A stretch of DNA of 7,040 nucleotides, from NCBI GenBank assembly GCA_020056045.1, contig JAGVIM010000217.1:1-7040 (forward strand), read 5' to 3'. The notes below the pieces were generated by a model. It was not told the DNA's origin and made no database searches. It worked only from the letters and a program-made list of their open reading frames with translations. The DNA comes from Nanobdellota archaeon (lineage in GTDB: Archaea > Nanobdellota > Nanobdellia > Pacearchaeales > GW2011-AR1). Every line of letters begins with the position of its first letter. The stretch's first letter is position 1. Positions 1-5,615 of this stretch are shown in pieces. Made by a program: the position numbers and the translations under genes.

Positions 1-99
1 CTAGTGGAAAGAAGGGGGAAACTTGTCCTGAATGTGGAACTCCTTTAAAAAAAGTAGGTGTTCGTGAAGGATCAAAAATTAGTATTGAAAAAAAAAAAG
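1..99. repeat. Terminal direct repeat marking circular closure (left copy)
   Basis: This stretch is identical base for base to 6942-7040, including an 11-A run ending in G. The zinc-ribbon reading frame continues from the right copy into base 100 without a shift. The simplest reading is an assembly overlap on a circular molecule of 6,941 bp. A real terminal redundancy on a linear molecule is possible but less likely. Confidence 0.93.
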
Positions 100-491
100 A
101 TCCTGAAATAAAGAAGATGATAGATGAAAATAAAAAGAGAATGGATGAGGATAAAAAGGCTAAAAAGGCTCAAGAACGAGAAGAATCTCGTTTAAATCAA
201 TTATTATTCCATGAGGCAATTACTGACGATGAATTAATCAAGAGTATTGAATCTGATATGAATAATCTTGCAGGCCATGAAGCTGGTACGAAATGGATGC
301 GAGTAGGTACATTATTAAGTTTTAATTCTACTGAACAGATGATCGGGGCAGGGTTTAAATCTATTATTGATCAGAATAAGGTTTTAATTAAGCAGAATGA
401 ATTATTGTTTCGTCAGAATAAGTTATTGAATGATAACCTGGAAAAATTAAATGCTCAATTTGAAGATATTGGGGATGAAGGTAGTAAATAA
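1..491 (+). CDS. Zinc-ribbon/coiled-coil protein, 3' part
   Basis: This is the remainder of the gene that starts at 6887; codons are in frame from base 3. ATG 117 is an internal methionine (residue 58), and the zinc-ribbon cysteines lie upstream of it, so calling the gene from there would lose the domain. Full-length residues 47-80 are a highly charged helix rich in K and E. A more conserved-looking middle follows (about 110-140, with W117 and a GTLLSF segment). Residues 143-170 form four successive heptads, QNKVLIK, QNELLFR, QNKLLND and NLEKLNA, with polar Gln-Asn pairs opening the first three, which suggests an oligomerising coiled coil. There is no signal peptide or membrane segment, so it is probably cytoplasmic. 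Possible roles are a DNA-bound scaffold or a plasmid-maintenance factor; neither is proven. Confidence 0.88.
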   Translation, partial: SGKKGETCPECGTPLKKVGVREGSKISIEKKKDPEIKKMIDENKKRMDEDKKAKKAQEREESRLNQLLFHEAITDDELIKSIESDMNNLAGHEAGTKWMRVGTLLSFNSTEQMIGAGFKSIIDQNKVLIKQNELLFRQNKLLNDNLEKLNAQFEDIGDEGSK

Positions 492-494
492 TCA

Positions 495-521
495 GTTTCC
501 GTAATGTATTGTATAATATAC
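495..521 (+). promoter_or_regulatory. Promoter/operator element, copy 1, upstream of the 545 gene
   Basis: This 27-base block matches 6810-6836 at 25 of 27 positions. Its 3' end is the hyphenated palindrome GTATAATATAC (511-521), which can serve as a TATA box and also as a symmetric operator. If its centre (516) is the TATA box, transcription would start near 541-545, almost at the GTG codon. That conflicts with the SD-like AGGGG at 536-540 being used, so the exact role of the block is open. Confidence 0.65.
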
Positions 522-544
522 AAACACTAAAAAGTAGGGGTTAA

Positions 545-1009
545 GTGGCTATGATTGATTATATTAAAGGATCAGTTAAGATATATCAGCGAAATATTAA
601 AAGGAAGCTTAAAGATGGAACTAGTAAGACATATAAGACTATTCAGCATCAGGTTATCCTGAAGGGTAATGATTTATTTGAAGATGGTCAGGAAGTTGCC
701 GTAGTAACCTATGATGATATTTTAAATTTATTTGAAGATTATAATCAGAATAAAAAGGATATTGAAGCCCTTAATAATTCTCTGAATATTTACAGAAAAT
801 CAACAGAAAATGAAGAAAAACTATCTAATGAACTGGATAGGTTAAGAAATAAACATGATCATCTTCAAGAAAGGTTAAGGGTTGCTTTGGAAGAGATTAA
901 CAGCCAACAAAAAGTAATTAGTGATCTATCTAATAGGGGTTTCTTGGATTATGTTACTGGTAAGTTACCTGAAAGTTATAAAAAGTTGTCAGGATCAAAT
1001 GATAAATAA
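545..1009 (+). CDS. Hypothetical protein: N-terminal beta-rich domain plus coiled coil
   Basis: No family is recognised with confidence. The 154-residue product starts at GTG 545, or at ATG 551 (two codons shorter). AGGGG at 536-540 lies 4 bases before GTG and 10 before ATG, so the start is unresolved. Residues 8-65 look like alternating strands with a basic patch (residues 15-32, rich in R and K), ending in an acidic strand-turn (EDGQEVAVV). A small beta-barrel or AbrB-like DNA-binding fold is conceivable but unproven. Residues about 66-130 are a long charged helix with leucines in heptad spacing, probably a coiled coil. The gene shares its promoter element with the zinc-ribbon gene upstream, which is also partly coiled coil, so the two products may act together. 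It is probably cytoplasmic. Confidence 0.85.
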   Translation: MAMIDYIKGSVKIYQRNIKRKLKDGTSKTYKTIQHQVILKGNDLFEDGQEVAVVTYDDILNLFEDYNQNKKDIEALNNSLNIYRKSTENEEKLSNELDRLRNKHDHLQERLRVALEEINSQQKVISDLSNRGFLDYVTGKLPESYKKLSGSNDK

Positions 1010-1020
1010 TATTATACTTA
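1006..1020 (+). promoter_or_regulatory. Candidate TATA box for the membrane-protein pair
   Basis: An AT-only TATA-like stretch (ATAATATTATACTTA) overlaps the end of the 545 gene. Its centre is about 26 bases before ATG 1039, the usual TATA-to-start distance in archaea. No Shine-Dalgarno sequence precedes 1039, so the transcript would be leaderless. Confidence 0.45.
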
Positions 1021-1038
1021 ATAAATCAAGTATGAATA

Positions 1039-1398
1039 ATGGATAATCATTTCTTGCTTGAAGACTCAAAAAAACTATTTAAAGTGTTTATATGCCATCG
1101 ATTACCAGAAAGAACATTTAAAATAAATGGTTACTACTTTCCTATTTGTTCTCGTTGCACTGGAATCTATATTGGAGCATTTTCTTATTTTATTTTTGTT
1201 ATTTTTAATTATGTCCAATACAATTATCTACTGGTTTTAATAGCTTTTTTGTTAGTATTTCCCACATTTTTAGATGGTTTAACACAATTCTTTGGATATA
1301 GGGAAAGCAATAATAATCTTAGATTCATCACAGGTTTGATTGCAGGGATTGGTTTGGGTATCATAGTTAAAACTATAAAATTCATGTTAATTTATTGA
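1039..1398 (+). CDS. DUF2085 family small membrane protein
   Basis: The 119-residue product carries the family signature. It has C19-H20-R21-x-P23-E-R25-x-F, then P35-x-C37-x-R39-C40-T41-G42 with G46, followed by DGLTQ (79-83), G86, R88-E89-S90-N91, and LR-x-x-TG (94-99). Three hydrophobic spans (about 43-60, 61-80 and 96-115) place it in the membrane. The cysteine/histidine cluster could bind a metal, but the function of DUF2085 is not known. The length is typical, so the copy looks intact. ATG 1039 is the only workable start: the ATG at 1032 runs into a stop after four codons. The next gene starts 11 bases downstream and its RBS overlaps this stop codon, so the two are co-transcribed. This looks like chromosomal-type cargo rather than a replication gene. 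Confidence 0.87.
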   Translation: MDNHFLLEDSKKLFKVFICHRLPERTFKINGYYFPICSRCTGIYIGAFSYFIFVIFNYVQYNYLLVLIAFLLVFPTFLDGLTQFFGYRESNNNLRFITGLIAGIGLGIIVKTIKFMLIY

Positions 1399-1409
1399 GG
1401 TATTAGAAT

Positions 1410-2063
1410 ATGACTGATAAAAAAGGAATAAAAGAACAATGGAATGAACAAAGTAATAAACGAAAAGCCATTATGGGAATTGTAGGATTTTGCTGTTTGG
1501 GCATCATTTTAATTATAGTAATTGGTGGAATGGTATCACCTGATGCTATAAACAATACAGATAATCAAACTAAACTTAATCAAACAACTACAAATGAAAC
1601 AACCTCTGCAAAAGCATCTAATGTTTTTGAAAATAAATATTATAAATTCACAATACCTGAAGGAACGACAATTAAAGACTCTGATGGAAACTTAGCTCCC
1701 CAAGGTGGAGATAATGAAAATTTAGAATTATGGGATCCAGCAGTAAACACTAAGGACATTGATGGTAAAGAAATCGGTTACGCAGAAATTAGTACAGGTA
1801 GAATGGATGGTGATGCCCAAAACAGTCTTACTGAACTAGGATATACTTCCTCAAAAAGTATAGCAGGTTATCAAAGTTATTATGATTTGACTCCTGCGAG
1901 TGGAGATCAAGAAGCATATTATGAATATCTCCTTATTCTTGGTGAAAGTAAAGAACAGCCAGGCCGTATAGATACTCTTGGTATTTCGTTTGACTCTGAT
2001 ACTGCTGATAAACTTAAGATAGTTATGGATAGTTTAGTAATCAAAAGTTCACTAATCAAATAA
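1410..2063 (+). CDS. Single-pass membrane protein with a glycosylation-rich stalk
   Basis: The 217-residue product has a basic cytoplasmic N-terminus, one membrane span at about residues 20-42 and then a polar Asn/Thr linker. The linker has four N-x-T sequons in 17 residues (N48, N52, N57, N62), suggesting a heavily N-glycosylated stalk outside the membrane. Residues about 72-214 form a soluble domain, beginning with a YYKFTIPEG strand and rich in D, E, S and Y. I do not recognise its family; folds of this look occur in exported methanogen proteins. The RBS GAGGT (1397-1401) overlaps the stop of the DUF2085 gene with eight bases to ATG 1410, indicating translational coupling. With its neighbour it forms a two-gene surface unit that could be involved in exclusion, adhesion or envelope stress; all of these are guesses. 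Confidence 0.82.
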   Translation: MTDKKGIKEQWNEQSNKRKAIMGIVGFCCLGIILIIVIGGMVSPDAINNTDNQTKLNQTTTNETTSAKASNVFENKYYKFTIPEGTTIKDSDGNLAPQGGDNENLELWDPAVNTKDIDGKEIGYAEISTGRMDGDAQNSLTELGYTSSKSIAGYQSYYDLTPASGDQEAYYEYLLILGESKEQPGRIDTLGISFDSDTADKLKIVMDSLVIKSSLIK

Positions 2064-2093
2064 AATTATCTATTGTTGCTTAACTTATTAAGA

Positions 2094-2187
2094 GAACTAA
2101 ATATTCAAATCAAACAAGCATATTGTTAGTGAATCATAATATTTAGTTCCAAGTTAAATATTTAGATCTGTTTTGAATATTCAGTTC
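2094..2187. repeat. Inverted repeat with AATATTyAGTTC iteron-like elements
   Basis: Arms 2094-2109 and 2172-2187 pair over 16 bases with one mismatch. The motif AATATT(T/C)AGTTC occurs at 2138-2149 and 2176-2187 on the + strand and at 2094-2105 on the - strand. Three copies in mixed orientation suit a protein-binding site or an AT-rich terminator for the preceding operon. Confidence 0.7.
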
Positions 2188-2373
2188 TAATGAAAATATT
2201 AGGTTTATTGATTAACTAATAACTACCAAACTGTTAAGAAACTCTTTTACTTTTCTACGGATCAATATAGGACTATTTATCTTCATTATATTGTAAGTTA
2301 TTGAACTTAGTATCATTATATTAAGAGTAATTTTAATCTAAATAGGTCCTGAAACTTTCTTGAAAATGAAGTA

Positions 2374-2417
2374 ACTTAACAATTATTTAGTTATTTAACA
2401 TTACTTAACAATTATTT
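2374..2417. repeat. 15-base direct repeat
   Basis: ACTTAACAATTATTT occurs exactly at 2374-2388 and 2403-2417, a 29-base offset. The spacer also contains TTATTTAACA, a related string. Confidence 0.75.
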
Positions 2418-2452
2418 GACAACCTAATCAGATCTTTAACTTCCAATTATAT

Positions 2453-2460
2453 TTTATATA
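2453..2460 (+). promoter_or_regulatory. TATA box upstream of the nested palindrome
   Basis: TTTATATA is a near-ideal archaeal TATA sequence. It predicts transcription starting near 2484, immediately after the first AAGGTTACA element (2469-2477). The transcript could run into the RHH gene at 2681 with a structured leader of about 200 bases. Confidence 0.45.
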
Positions 2461-2465
2461 ATTTA

Positions 2466-2562
2466 TTGAAGGTTACAATGTTCCTTTCAGATAAACTTTA
2501 TAATCTCTTTTTTAGTGATTTAAGGCATTATGGCCTGGAATTTTGTAACCTTCAAGGTTACA
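2466..2562. repeat. Nested palindrome built from AAGGTTACA elements
   Basis: TTGAAGGTTACAA (2466-2478) and TTGTAACCTTCAA (2543-2555) are perfect 13-base inverted repeats. The right arm also belongs to a second perfect palindrome, TGTAACCTTCAAGGTTACA (2544-2562), with nine-base arms around one base. The core AAGGTTACA thus appears three times: 2469-2477 (+), 2544-2552 (-) and 2554-2562 (+). A short AGGC/GCCT hairpin sits in the loop near 2522-2535. It is a candidate origin hairpin or regulator binding site. Confidence 0.8.
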
Positions 2563-2613
2563 TTTTGATGTTCGTTATATGGTAATTAAACGAAGTTAGA
2601 TGTTAAAGATATT

Positions 2614-2625
2614 TTTATATATAAA
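2614..2625 (+). promoter_or_regulatory. TATA box of the first RHH gene
   Basis: TTTATATATAAA is itself a 12-base palindrome. It predicts a start near 2646, giving a leader of about 35 bases with the RBS at 2672-2678. Confidence 0.55.
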
Positions 2626-2628
2626 TAA

Positions 2629-2644
2629 ATACCAAAAAAGGTAT
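2629..2644. promoter_or_regulatory. Candidate operator: ATACC-A6-GGTAT inverted repeat
   Basis: Five-base arms flank six A residues and sit between the TATA box and the predicted start of the RHH gene. RHH proteins bind short inverted repeats as dimers of dimers and often repress their own genes, so this position fits an autorepressor operator. Binding is inferred. Confidence 0.45.
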
Positions 2645-2680
2645 ATTTTAGCTATTTTATATAGATTAAACAGGTGATAA

Positions 2681-2848
2681 ATGATGGAAGAAAAAGCAAT
2701 AATGAAACAAATTAACCTAAAACTAACCGAAAAACAACATAAAGACCTGGAAAAGTTAGGTTATGCTATGGGTGATGTAAGTAAATCAAACATGATCCGA
2801 ATAGCAATAACAGAATACCTGATGAAATATGAAAAATTAATTGAATAA
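2681..2848 (+). CDS. Small ribbon-helix-helix (CopG/MetJ-like) regulator
   Basis: This short gene encodes 55 residues. AGGTGAT (2672-2678), a strong match to the archaeal anti-SD, precedes two adjacent ATGs (2681 and 2684); either could be used. The fold reads as RHH: a strand at residues 8-15 (MKQINLKL) for the DNA-contacting ribbon, helix 1 from T16 to about Y28, a glycine turn (G31), then helix 2 from S36 to about Y50 with the usual polar cap (S36, N37) and R40. The size matches plasmid CopG-type repressors of 45-60 residues. It stands alone between two non-coding blocks, under its own promoter and candidate operator, so copy-number control or autoregulation is the likely role. No toxin partner lies next to it. 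The family call is from pattern, not a database search. Confidence 0.8.
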   Translation: MMEEKAIMKQINLKLTEKQHKDLEKLGYAMGDVSKSNMIRIAITEYLMKYEKLIE

Positions 2849-3073
2849 TTTGGAATTATCAAAAATCTAAGGTGAATATTGCTTTTAAAATCAATTAGTA
2901 AAAATAGAAATCATTACTTTTCACAAGCTCAAACAATATAATAACAATATTAAAATAAAAATCAGAACCAATCTCACTAACATTATAAAGGAAAAAATTA
3001 AACATCATTATGAGAGAGGTATTTAGGAGTTTTATTCGCCTCTAAGAGTTTAAAAAACGAACGATAAAATAAC

Positions 3074-3080
3074 TTATATA
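3074..3080 (+). promoter_or_regulatory. TATA box of a candidate small transcript
   Basis: TTATATA follows an A-rich BRE-like stretch (ATAAAATAAC). It predicts a start near 3103, next to the ATTAG-AA-CTAAT palindrome (3107-3118), but no gene follows for over 200 bases. Confidence 0.4.
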
Positions 3081-3102
3081 GTGCTTTAAACAAAAGAAAA
3101 GA

Positions 3103-3238
3103 TTAGATTAGAACTAATATTAGATTAAAAAGCAGAATTAAAACAAATGAGGGCTTAAGTCGATGCGCCAACATCGACCAAATACTACCCTGCAAAAACA
3201 TACTATAAGAATAAATCGTTACTATTGTTTTTGTTTTG
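3103..3238 (+). ncRNA. Possible structured small RNA or operon leader
   Basis: The evidence is indirect. A good TATA box lies about 26 bases upstream. The body contains the only GC-rich hairpin of the region (3159-3178). The stretch ends in T-rich runs (3227-3238), which can terminate archaeal transcription. It may instead be the 5' leader of the operon at 3331. No known RNA family is recognised. Confidence 0.22.
3150..3191. repeat. GC-rich hairpin in AT-rich DNA
   Basis: GTCGATG (3159-3165) pairs perfectly with CATCGAC (3172-3178) around the loop CGCCAA. An outer AGGG (3150-3153) can pair with CCCT (3188-3191). The stem stands out sharply from the surrounding AT-rich sequence, suggesting selection for structure. 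Confidence 0.7.
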
Positions 3239-3243
3239 TAGGA

Positions 3244-3253
3244 TTATTTAAAC
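3244..3253 (+). promoter_or_regulatory. Weak candidate TATA box for the replication operon
   Basis: TTATTTAAAC is the best TATA-like string within reasonable distance of the 3331 start, predicting a leader of about 55 bases. It is a poor match, so the main promoter may instead be the stronger TATA box at 3074-3080. Confidence 0.3.
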
Positions 3254-3330
3254 TTAAGTATTTTAAAGGTCTTCATTAATTTTTAGTTCTCCAGTAGTTG
3301 AACATTAAATTATCTACGGAGGCCCAATAT

Positions 3331-3552
3331 ATGCCAAAACCACTAAATAAACATCAGATACCTACCTATCTTTTTCCTGGTCAGTACAAAGAACTTAAAG
3401 ACACTAAGAAGATTATAAGATCAGAATATGGTTTAAGTATTCCAATGACTGAAATGTTAAGGGATAGTATAACTTTATTTTTGAAGGATCTTGAGAATCC
3501 AGAGTCTTTAAAATTGTATTTACAAGGTAAGGGGTTAATCAATGATTGCTAA
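3331..3552 (+). CDS. RHH-like regulator, first gene of the replication operon
   Basis: The start is ATG 3331: CGGAGG (3317-3322) ends eight bases upstream, exactly the spacing seen at 6887. An in-frame TTG at 3298 would add 11 residues but has no RBS. The 73-residue product resembles ribbon-helix-helix proteins: a short strand at residues 9-14 (QIPTYL), helix 1 from about P16 to Y33, a turn at G34-S36, then helix 2 from T40 to about L54 with R44 in the expected place. The tail (55-73) is extra. The gene overlaps the next one by 11 bases, so the two are translated together. A plausible role is repression of the replication operon, or recruiting the helicase to origin repeats. It differs in sequence from the RHH protein at 2681. 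Confidence 0.8.
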   Translation: MPKPLNKHQIPTYLFPGQYKELKDTKKIIRSEYGLSIPMTEMLRDSITLFLKDLENPESLKLYLQGKGLINDC

Positions 3553-3763
3553 GGATCAAAACAAGTTTAATTGCAATGATGACCCTTTTTATCAGTTTAT
3601 AGATGAGTATTATTCTGATGATTATAATTATAACAAATATAAGAAGATCCTGAAAGCTGGTTTTAGTCAAGAAAAAACTAATTATCTATTATTAGTCGAG
3701 TTGATTATGGCTATAAGTTATTTAAATTATAATCTGGACTCTTTTAATAGGAGTGGGTTATAA
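3542..3763 (+). CDS. Small hypothetical protein of the replication operon
   Basis: No family is recognised for this 73-residue product. The start at ATG 3542 is backed by AAGGGG ending at 3534, seven bases upstream, and by an 11-base overlap with the gene before. The stop shares one base with the start of the helicase gene (TAATG). The N-terminal half is rich in acidic and aromatic residues (D, Y and F at 14-33); the C-terminal half is predicted helical. Residues 44-54 (EKTNYLLLVEL) resemble helicase residues 18-28 (ETTEYLLLGEF). The overlaps on both sides argue for a role in the same process as the helicase, perhaps as a loader or adaptor; this is inference. Confidence 0.75.
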   Translation: MIAKDQNKFNCNDDPFYQFIDEYYSDDYNYNKYKKILKAGFSQEKTNYLLLVELIMAISYLNYNLDSFNRSGL

Positions 3764-5421
3764 TGGATACAAAATTAGCAGCCATTCAGCGTATTTTTAA
3801 AGATAACTATGCTGAAACCACTGAATACTTATTATTAGGTGAATTTACTTATTTAAGGAAAATGAATTATTCTGTTAAAGAATTAGAAACATTTATTAAA
3901 ATTTTAGTTTATGAGGATCCCAGGATTAATGAACATAAACTAAGGCATATCCTTACTAAAAAACCTGAAAACATCAACATTCAATGTAATACCATACTGA
4001 ATAATTGTAAAGATGAAGGGTGGAAATCCGAAGATATAGAAGAATTGAATAATATTAATGAAGCATTACCATTAGAATTAAAATCAAAGAAGAATGGTGA
4101 GATTAGTTTCATATTAGATGAGGTTTTGCCATCATTAGAAGCTGGAAGGTTATCTGGAAGATCTAAAAAACTGTTAAGTAAAGCCATGGGTTTAAAATAT
4201 GATATTATTAAAGATGATTTATCAGGAAATTTACTAATTAAAGAAGGATATGGATATAAACCAATAAGTGATTTCATGTACCATTACCTTTTAAATGAAT
4301 TGATAGGGAATAATTACAATTTAACATTAGTTCAATCACAAAATATCAGTGGATATGAAGCAAGATACCAAACACCTGATAAAGAATTGATAATATTCAA
4401 AAATGGGATATTAAATAAGAAACAGTTTATTGAAAAACCCACAAAAGCAGTTTATAGTATATATCAAACCAGCTTTAATTGGAACCCTAAAGCAAAAGGA
4501 GATCATATATTACCTGCATTGAAAGAAATGTTAGGGGATCAGATTGATGACTTTCTTAAATTCATAGGTTACTGTTTTACTCCAGGAAACCCTAATCAAG
4601 TTATAGGATTTCTCATAGGGAAAAAAGGAGCTGGAAAAAGTACTCTGGCCAAAATAATACAAACAATAATTCCAAGATATAGTAATGTTTCACTTCAAAG
4701 TATTGCTAAAGAAGATTTCCATGTACCATCTTTATACTGTAAATCCATTAATATTGTAGATGACACTTTAACAACCCCTATTCATGATGTAGCTCCGATA
4801 AATACATTATCTTCTGGTGGTTCAATAAGGATAAATGCCAAAAATAAAGAACCATTCGAGGCGACACCCGACACTTTACCAAAATGTTTAATAATCGGTA
4901 ATGCAGCCCCTTTAATCAGAGATCCCTCAGAAGCTATTTATGATCGAGTAATTATTTTTGAAACAATATCTAATTATAGGCATAATGAGAATGAAATCAT
5001 TGATTTTGGTAGTACATTAACTGATGAGGATTATGAATGGTTACTTTATAATGCAATTACTAAGTTCCGTAAATCACCTAAAACATTAAGAGGTGGTGGT
5101 AAAAAGGTTATGGAGCGTTATGAATTGTTATCTAATCCTCTAAAATTTGTAATCAATAAGACTTATTTTTTAGATGTAGATCACACAAATATTACCCCAA
5201 CCCATGATGTTATTAATGATTTGATAGTTAATTCAAAGAAATTAATAGATGCCAAAAAACTTAAAACAATGCCTAAAATAAATCCTAAAACTATTAAACC
5301 ATTGCTTGAAGAATTAGGAGCAATTTATGATGGTGGGAAAGATGAAGATGGTAAATTTATTCGAGGTTATAGGTATCTCACTTTTAAAGAGTCTTTTCAA
5401 AATAAACTAAAGTATCAGTAA
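3763..5421 (+). CDS. Superfamily 3 replicative helicase (plasmid/phage D5-P4 type)
   Basis: The 552-residue product is the probable replication initiator. It has a Walker A motif, GKKGAGKST (286-294), Walker B INIVDD (329-334), and sensor strand KCLIIGN (374-380) ending in the SF3 asparagine. A likely arginine finger, R395, lies in YDRVIIF. Residues about 245-285 match the region preceding Walker A in P4/D5 proteins (FLKFIGYCFTPGNPNQVIGF). The C-terminal 100 residues are basic and probably form a winged helix for origin binding. The first 240 residues show no hhhDhD catalytic signature of an archaeo-eukaryotic primase and no zinc-binding cysteine set, so it seems to be a helicase without primase. 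The ATG is preceded by AGGAG (3749-3753) nine bases upstream and overlaps the preceding stop by one base. SF3 enzymes form hexamers that melt origins using ATP; priming would depend on the host. Confidence 0.9.
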   Translation: MDTKLAAIQRIFKDNYAETTEYLLLGEFTYLRKMNYSVKELETFIKILVYEDPRINEHKLRHILTKKPENINIQCNTILNNCKDEGWKSEDIEELNNINEALPLELKSKKNGEISFILDEVLPSLEAGRLSGRSKKLLSKAMGLKYDIIKDDLSGNLLIKEGYGYKPISDFMYHYLLNELIGNNYNLTLVQSQNISGYEARYQTPDKELIIFKNGILNKKQFIEKPTKAVYSIYQTSFNWNPKAKGDHILPALKEMLGDQIDDFLKFIGYCFTPGNPNQVIGFLIGKKGAGKSTLAKIIQTIIPRYSNVSLQSIAKEDFHVPSLYCKSINIVDDTLTTPIHDVAPINTLSSGGSIRINAKNKEPFEATPDTLPKCLIIGNAAPLIRDPSEAIYDRVIIFETISNYRHNENEIIDFGSTLTDEDYEWLLYNAITKFRKSPKTLRGGGKKVMERYELLSNPLKFVINKTYFLDVDHTNITPTHDVINDLIVNSKKLIDAKKLKTMPKINPKTIKPLLEELGAIYDGGKDEDGKFIRGYRYLTFKESFQNKLKYQ

Positions 5422-5431
5422 TATCAGTAAT
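5414..5431. repeat. Tandem 9-base repeat over the helicase stop codon
   Basis: ATCAGTAAT occurs twice head to tail (5414-5422 and 5423-5431), followed by a partial ATCA. The first copy contains the TAA stop of the helicase gene. Confidence 0.7.
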
Positions 5432-5522
5432 ATCATGTTTTTCTTATGAGTGAGTGAAAAATATATAAAACAATACCCTATTGAAATTACTGAAACTATT
5501 GATACTCCTGATATTATTATAC

Positions 5523-5537
5523 TTTTTTAATATTTTT
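5523..5537 (+). terminator. Likely transcription terminator of the replication operon
   Basis: Two T-runs (5523-5528 and 5533-5537) lie about 100 bases after the helicase stop, with a third run of nine T at 5585-5593. Archaeal RNA polymerase terminates on T-rich runs without needing a hairpin. No other end for the operon is visible. Confidence 0.5.
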
Positions 5538-5601
5538 CCTATGAAATAAATGGAAGAAACTTGGAAGTTACTGTAAGAAACTAATTTTTTTTTAATAAGA
5601 T

Positions 5602-5615
5602 CTTGCAGCTGCAAG
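5602..5615. repeat. Perfect 14-base palindrome CTTGCAGCTGCAAG
   Basis: Fully symmetric and relatively GC-rich within AT-rich DNA. Its right end overlaps the first AGGTGACT repeat. It is a candidate binding site for a dimeric protein. Confidence 0.75.

Larger units (their letters stand above)
2064..2680. other. Non-coding repeat region between the membrane pair and the first RHH gene
   Basis: No credible gene is visible in these 617 bases. The stretch holds a weak CTTAA/TTAAG hairpin just after the 1410 gene (2079-2092). It also holds the AATATTyAGTTC repeats (2094-2187), a TCATTATATT direct repeat (2283, 2313) and an inverted pair AGGACTATTTA / TAAATAGGTCCT (2269-2279, 2339-2350). Further on are a 15-base direct repeat (2374, 2403), the nested palindrome at 2466-2562 and two TATA boxes. 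The repeat density resembles an origin or control region. Confidence 0.7.
2849..3330. other. Non-coding region upstream of the replication operon
   Basis: I see no convincing gene in these 482 bases. Contents are a weak AGAGG/CCTCT stem (3015-3043), a TATA box at 3074-3080, a palindrome at 3107-3118, a GC-rich hairpin at 3150-3191 and T-rich runs near 3227-3238. A weak TATA-like sequence before the operon lies at 3244-3253. A small RNA or a leader regulating the replication operon is possible. Confidence 0.6.

Noticed and set aside
2478..2585. 35-codon open frame between the two TATA boxes
   Set aside because: It has only a weak AAGG-type RBS, its start overlaps the inverted repeat, the nearby TATA box predicts transcription starting after the ATG, and the palindromes explain the sequence better.
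2879..2941. 20-codon TTG frame after a good AAGGTGA
   Set aside because: The SD-like sequence is attractive, but the peptide is very short, starts with TTG and shows no features.
3015..3043. AGAGG/CCTCT inverted repeat
   Set aside because: Only five paired bases with a 19-base loop; too weak to list as a structure.
3298..3330. Upstream TTG start for the RHH-like gene
   Set aside because: No RBS precedes the TTG, whereas CGGAGG is correctly placed for ATG 3331; the extra residues would be encoded by the RBS itself.
3981..4277. 98-codon open frame on the - strand
   Set aside because: It lies wholly inside the helicase gene in antisense, with no RBS or recognisable domain.
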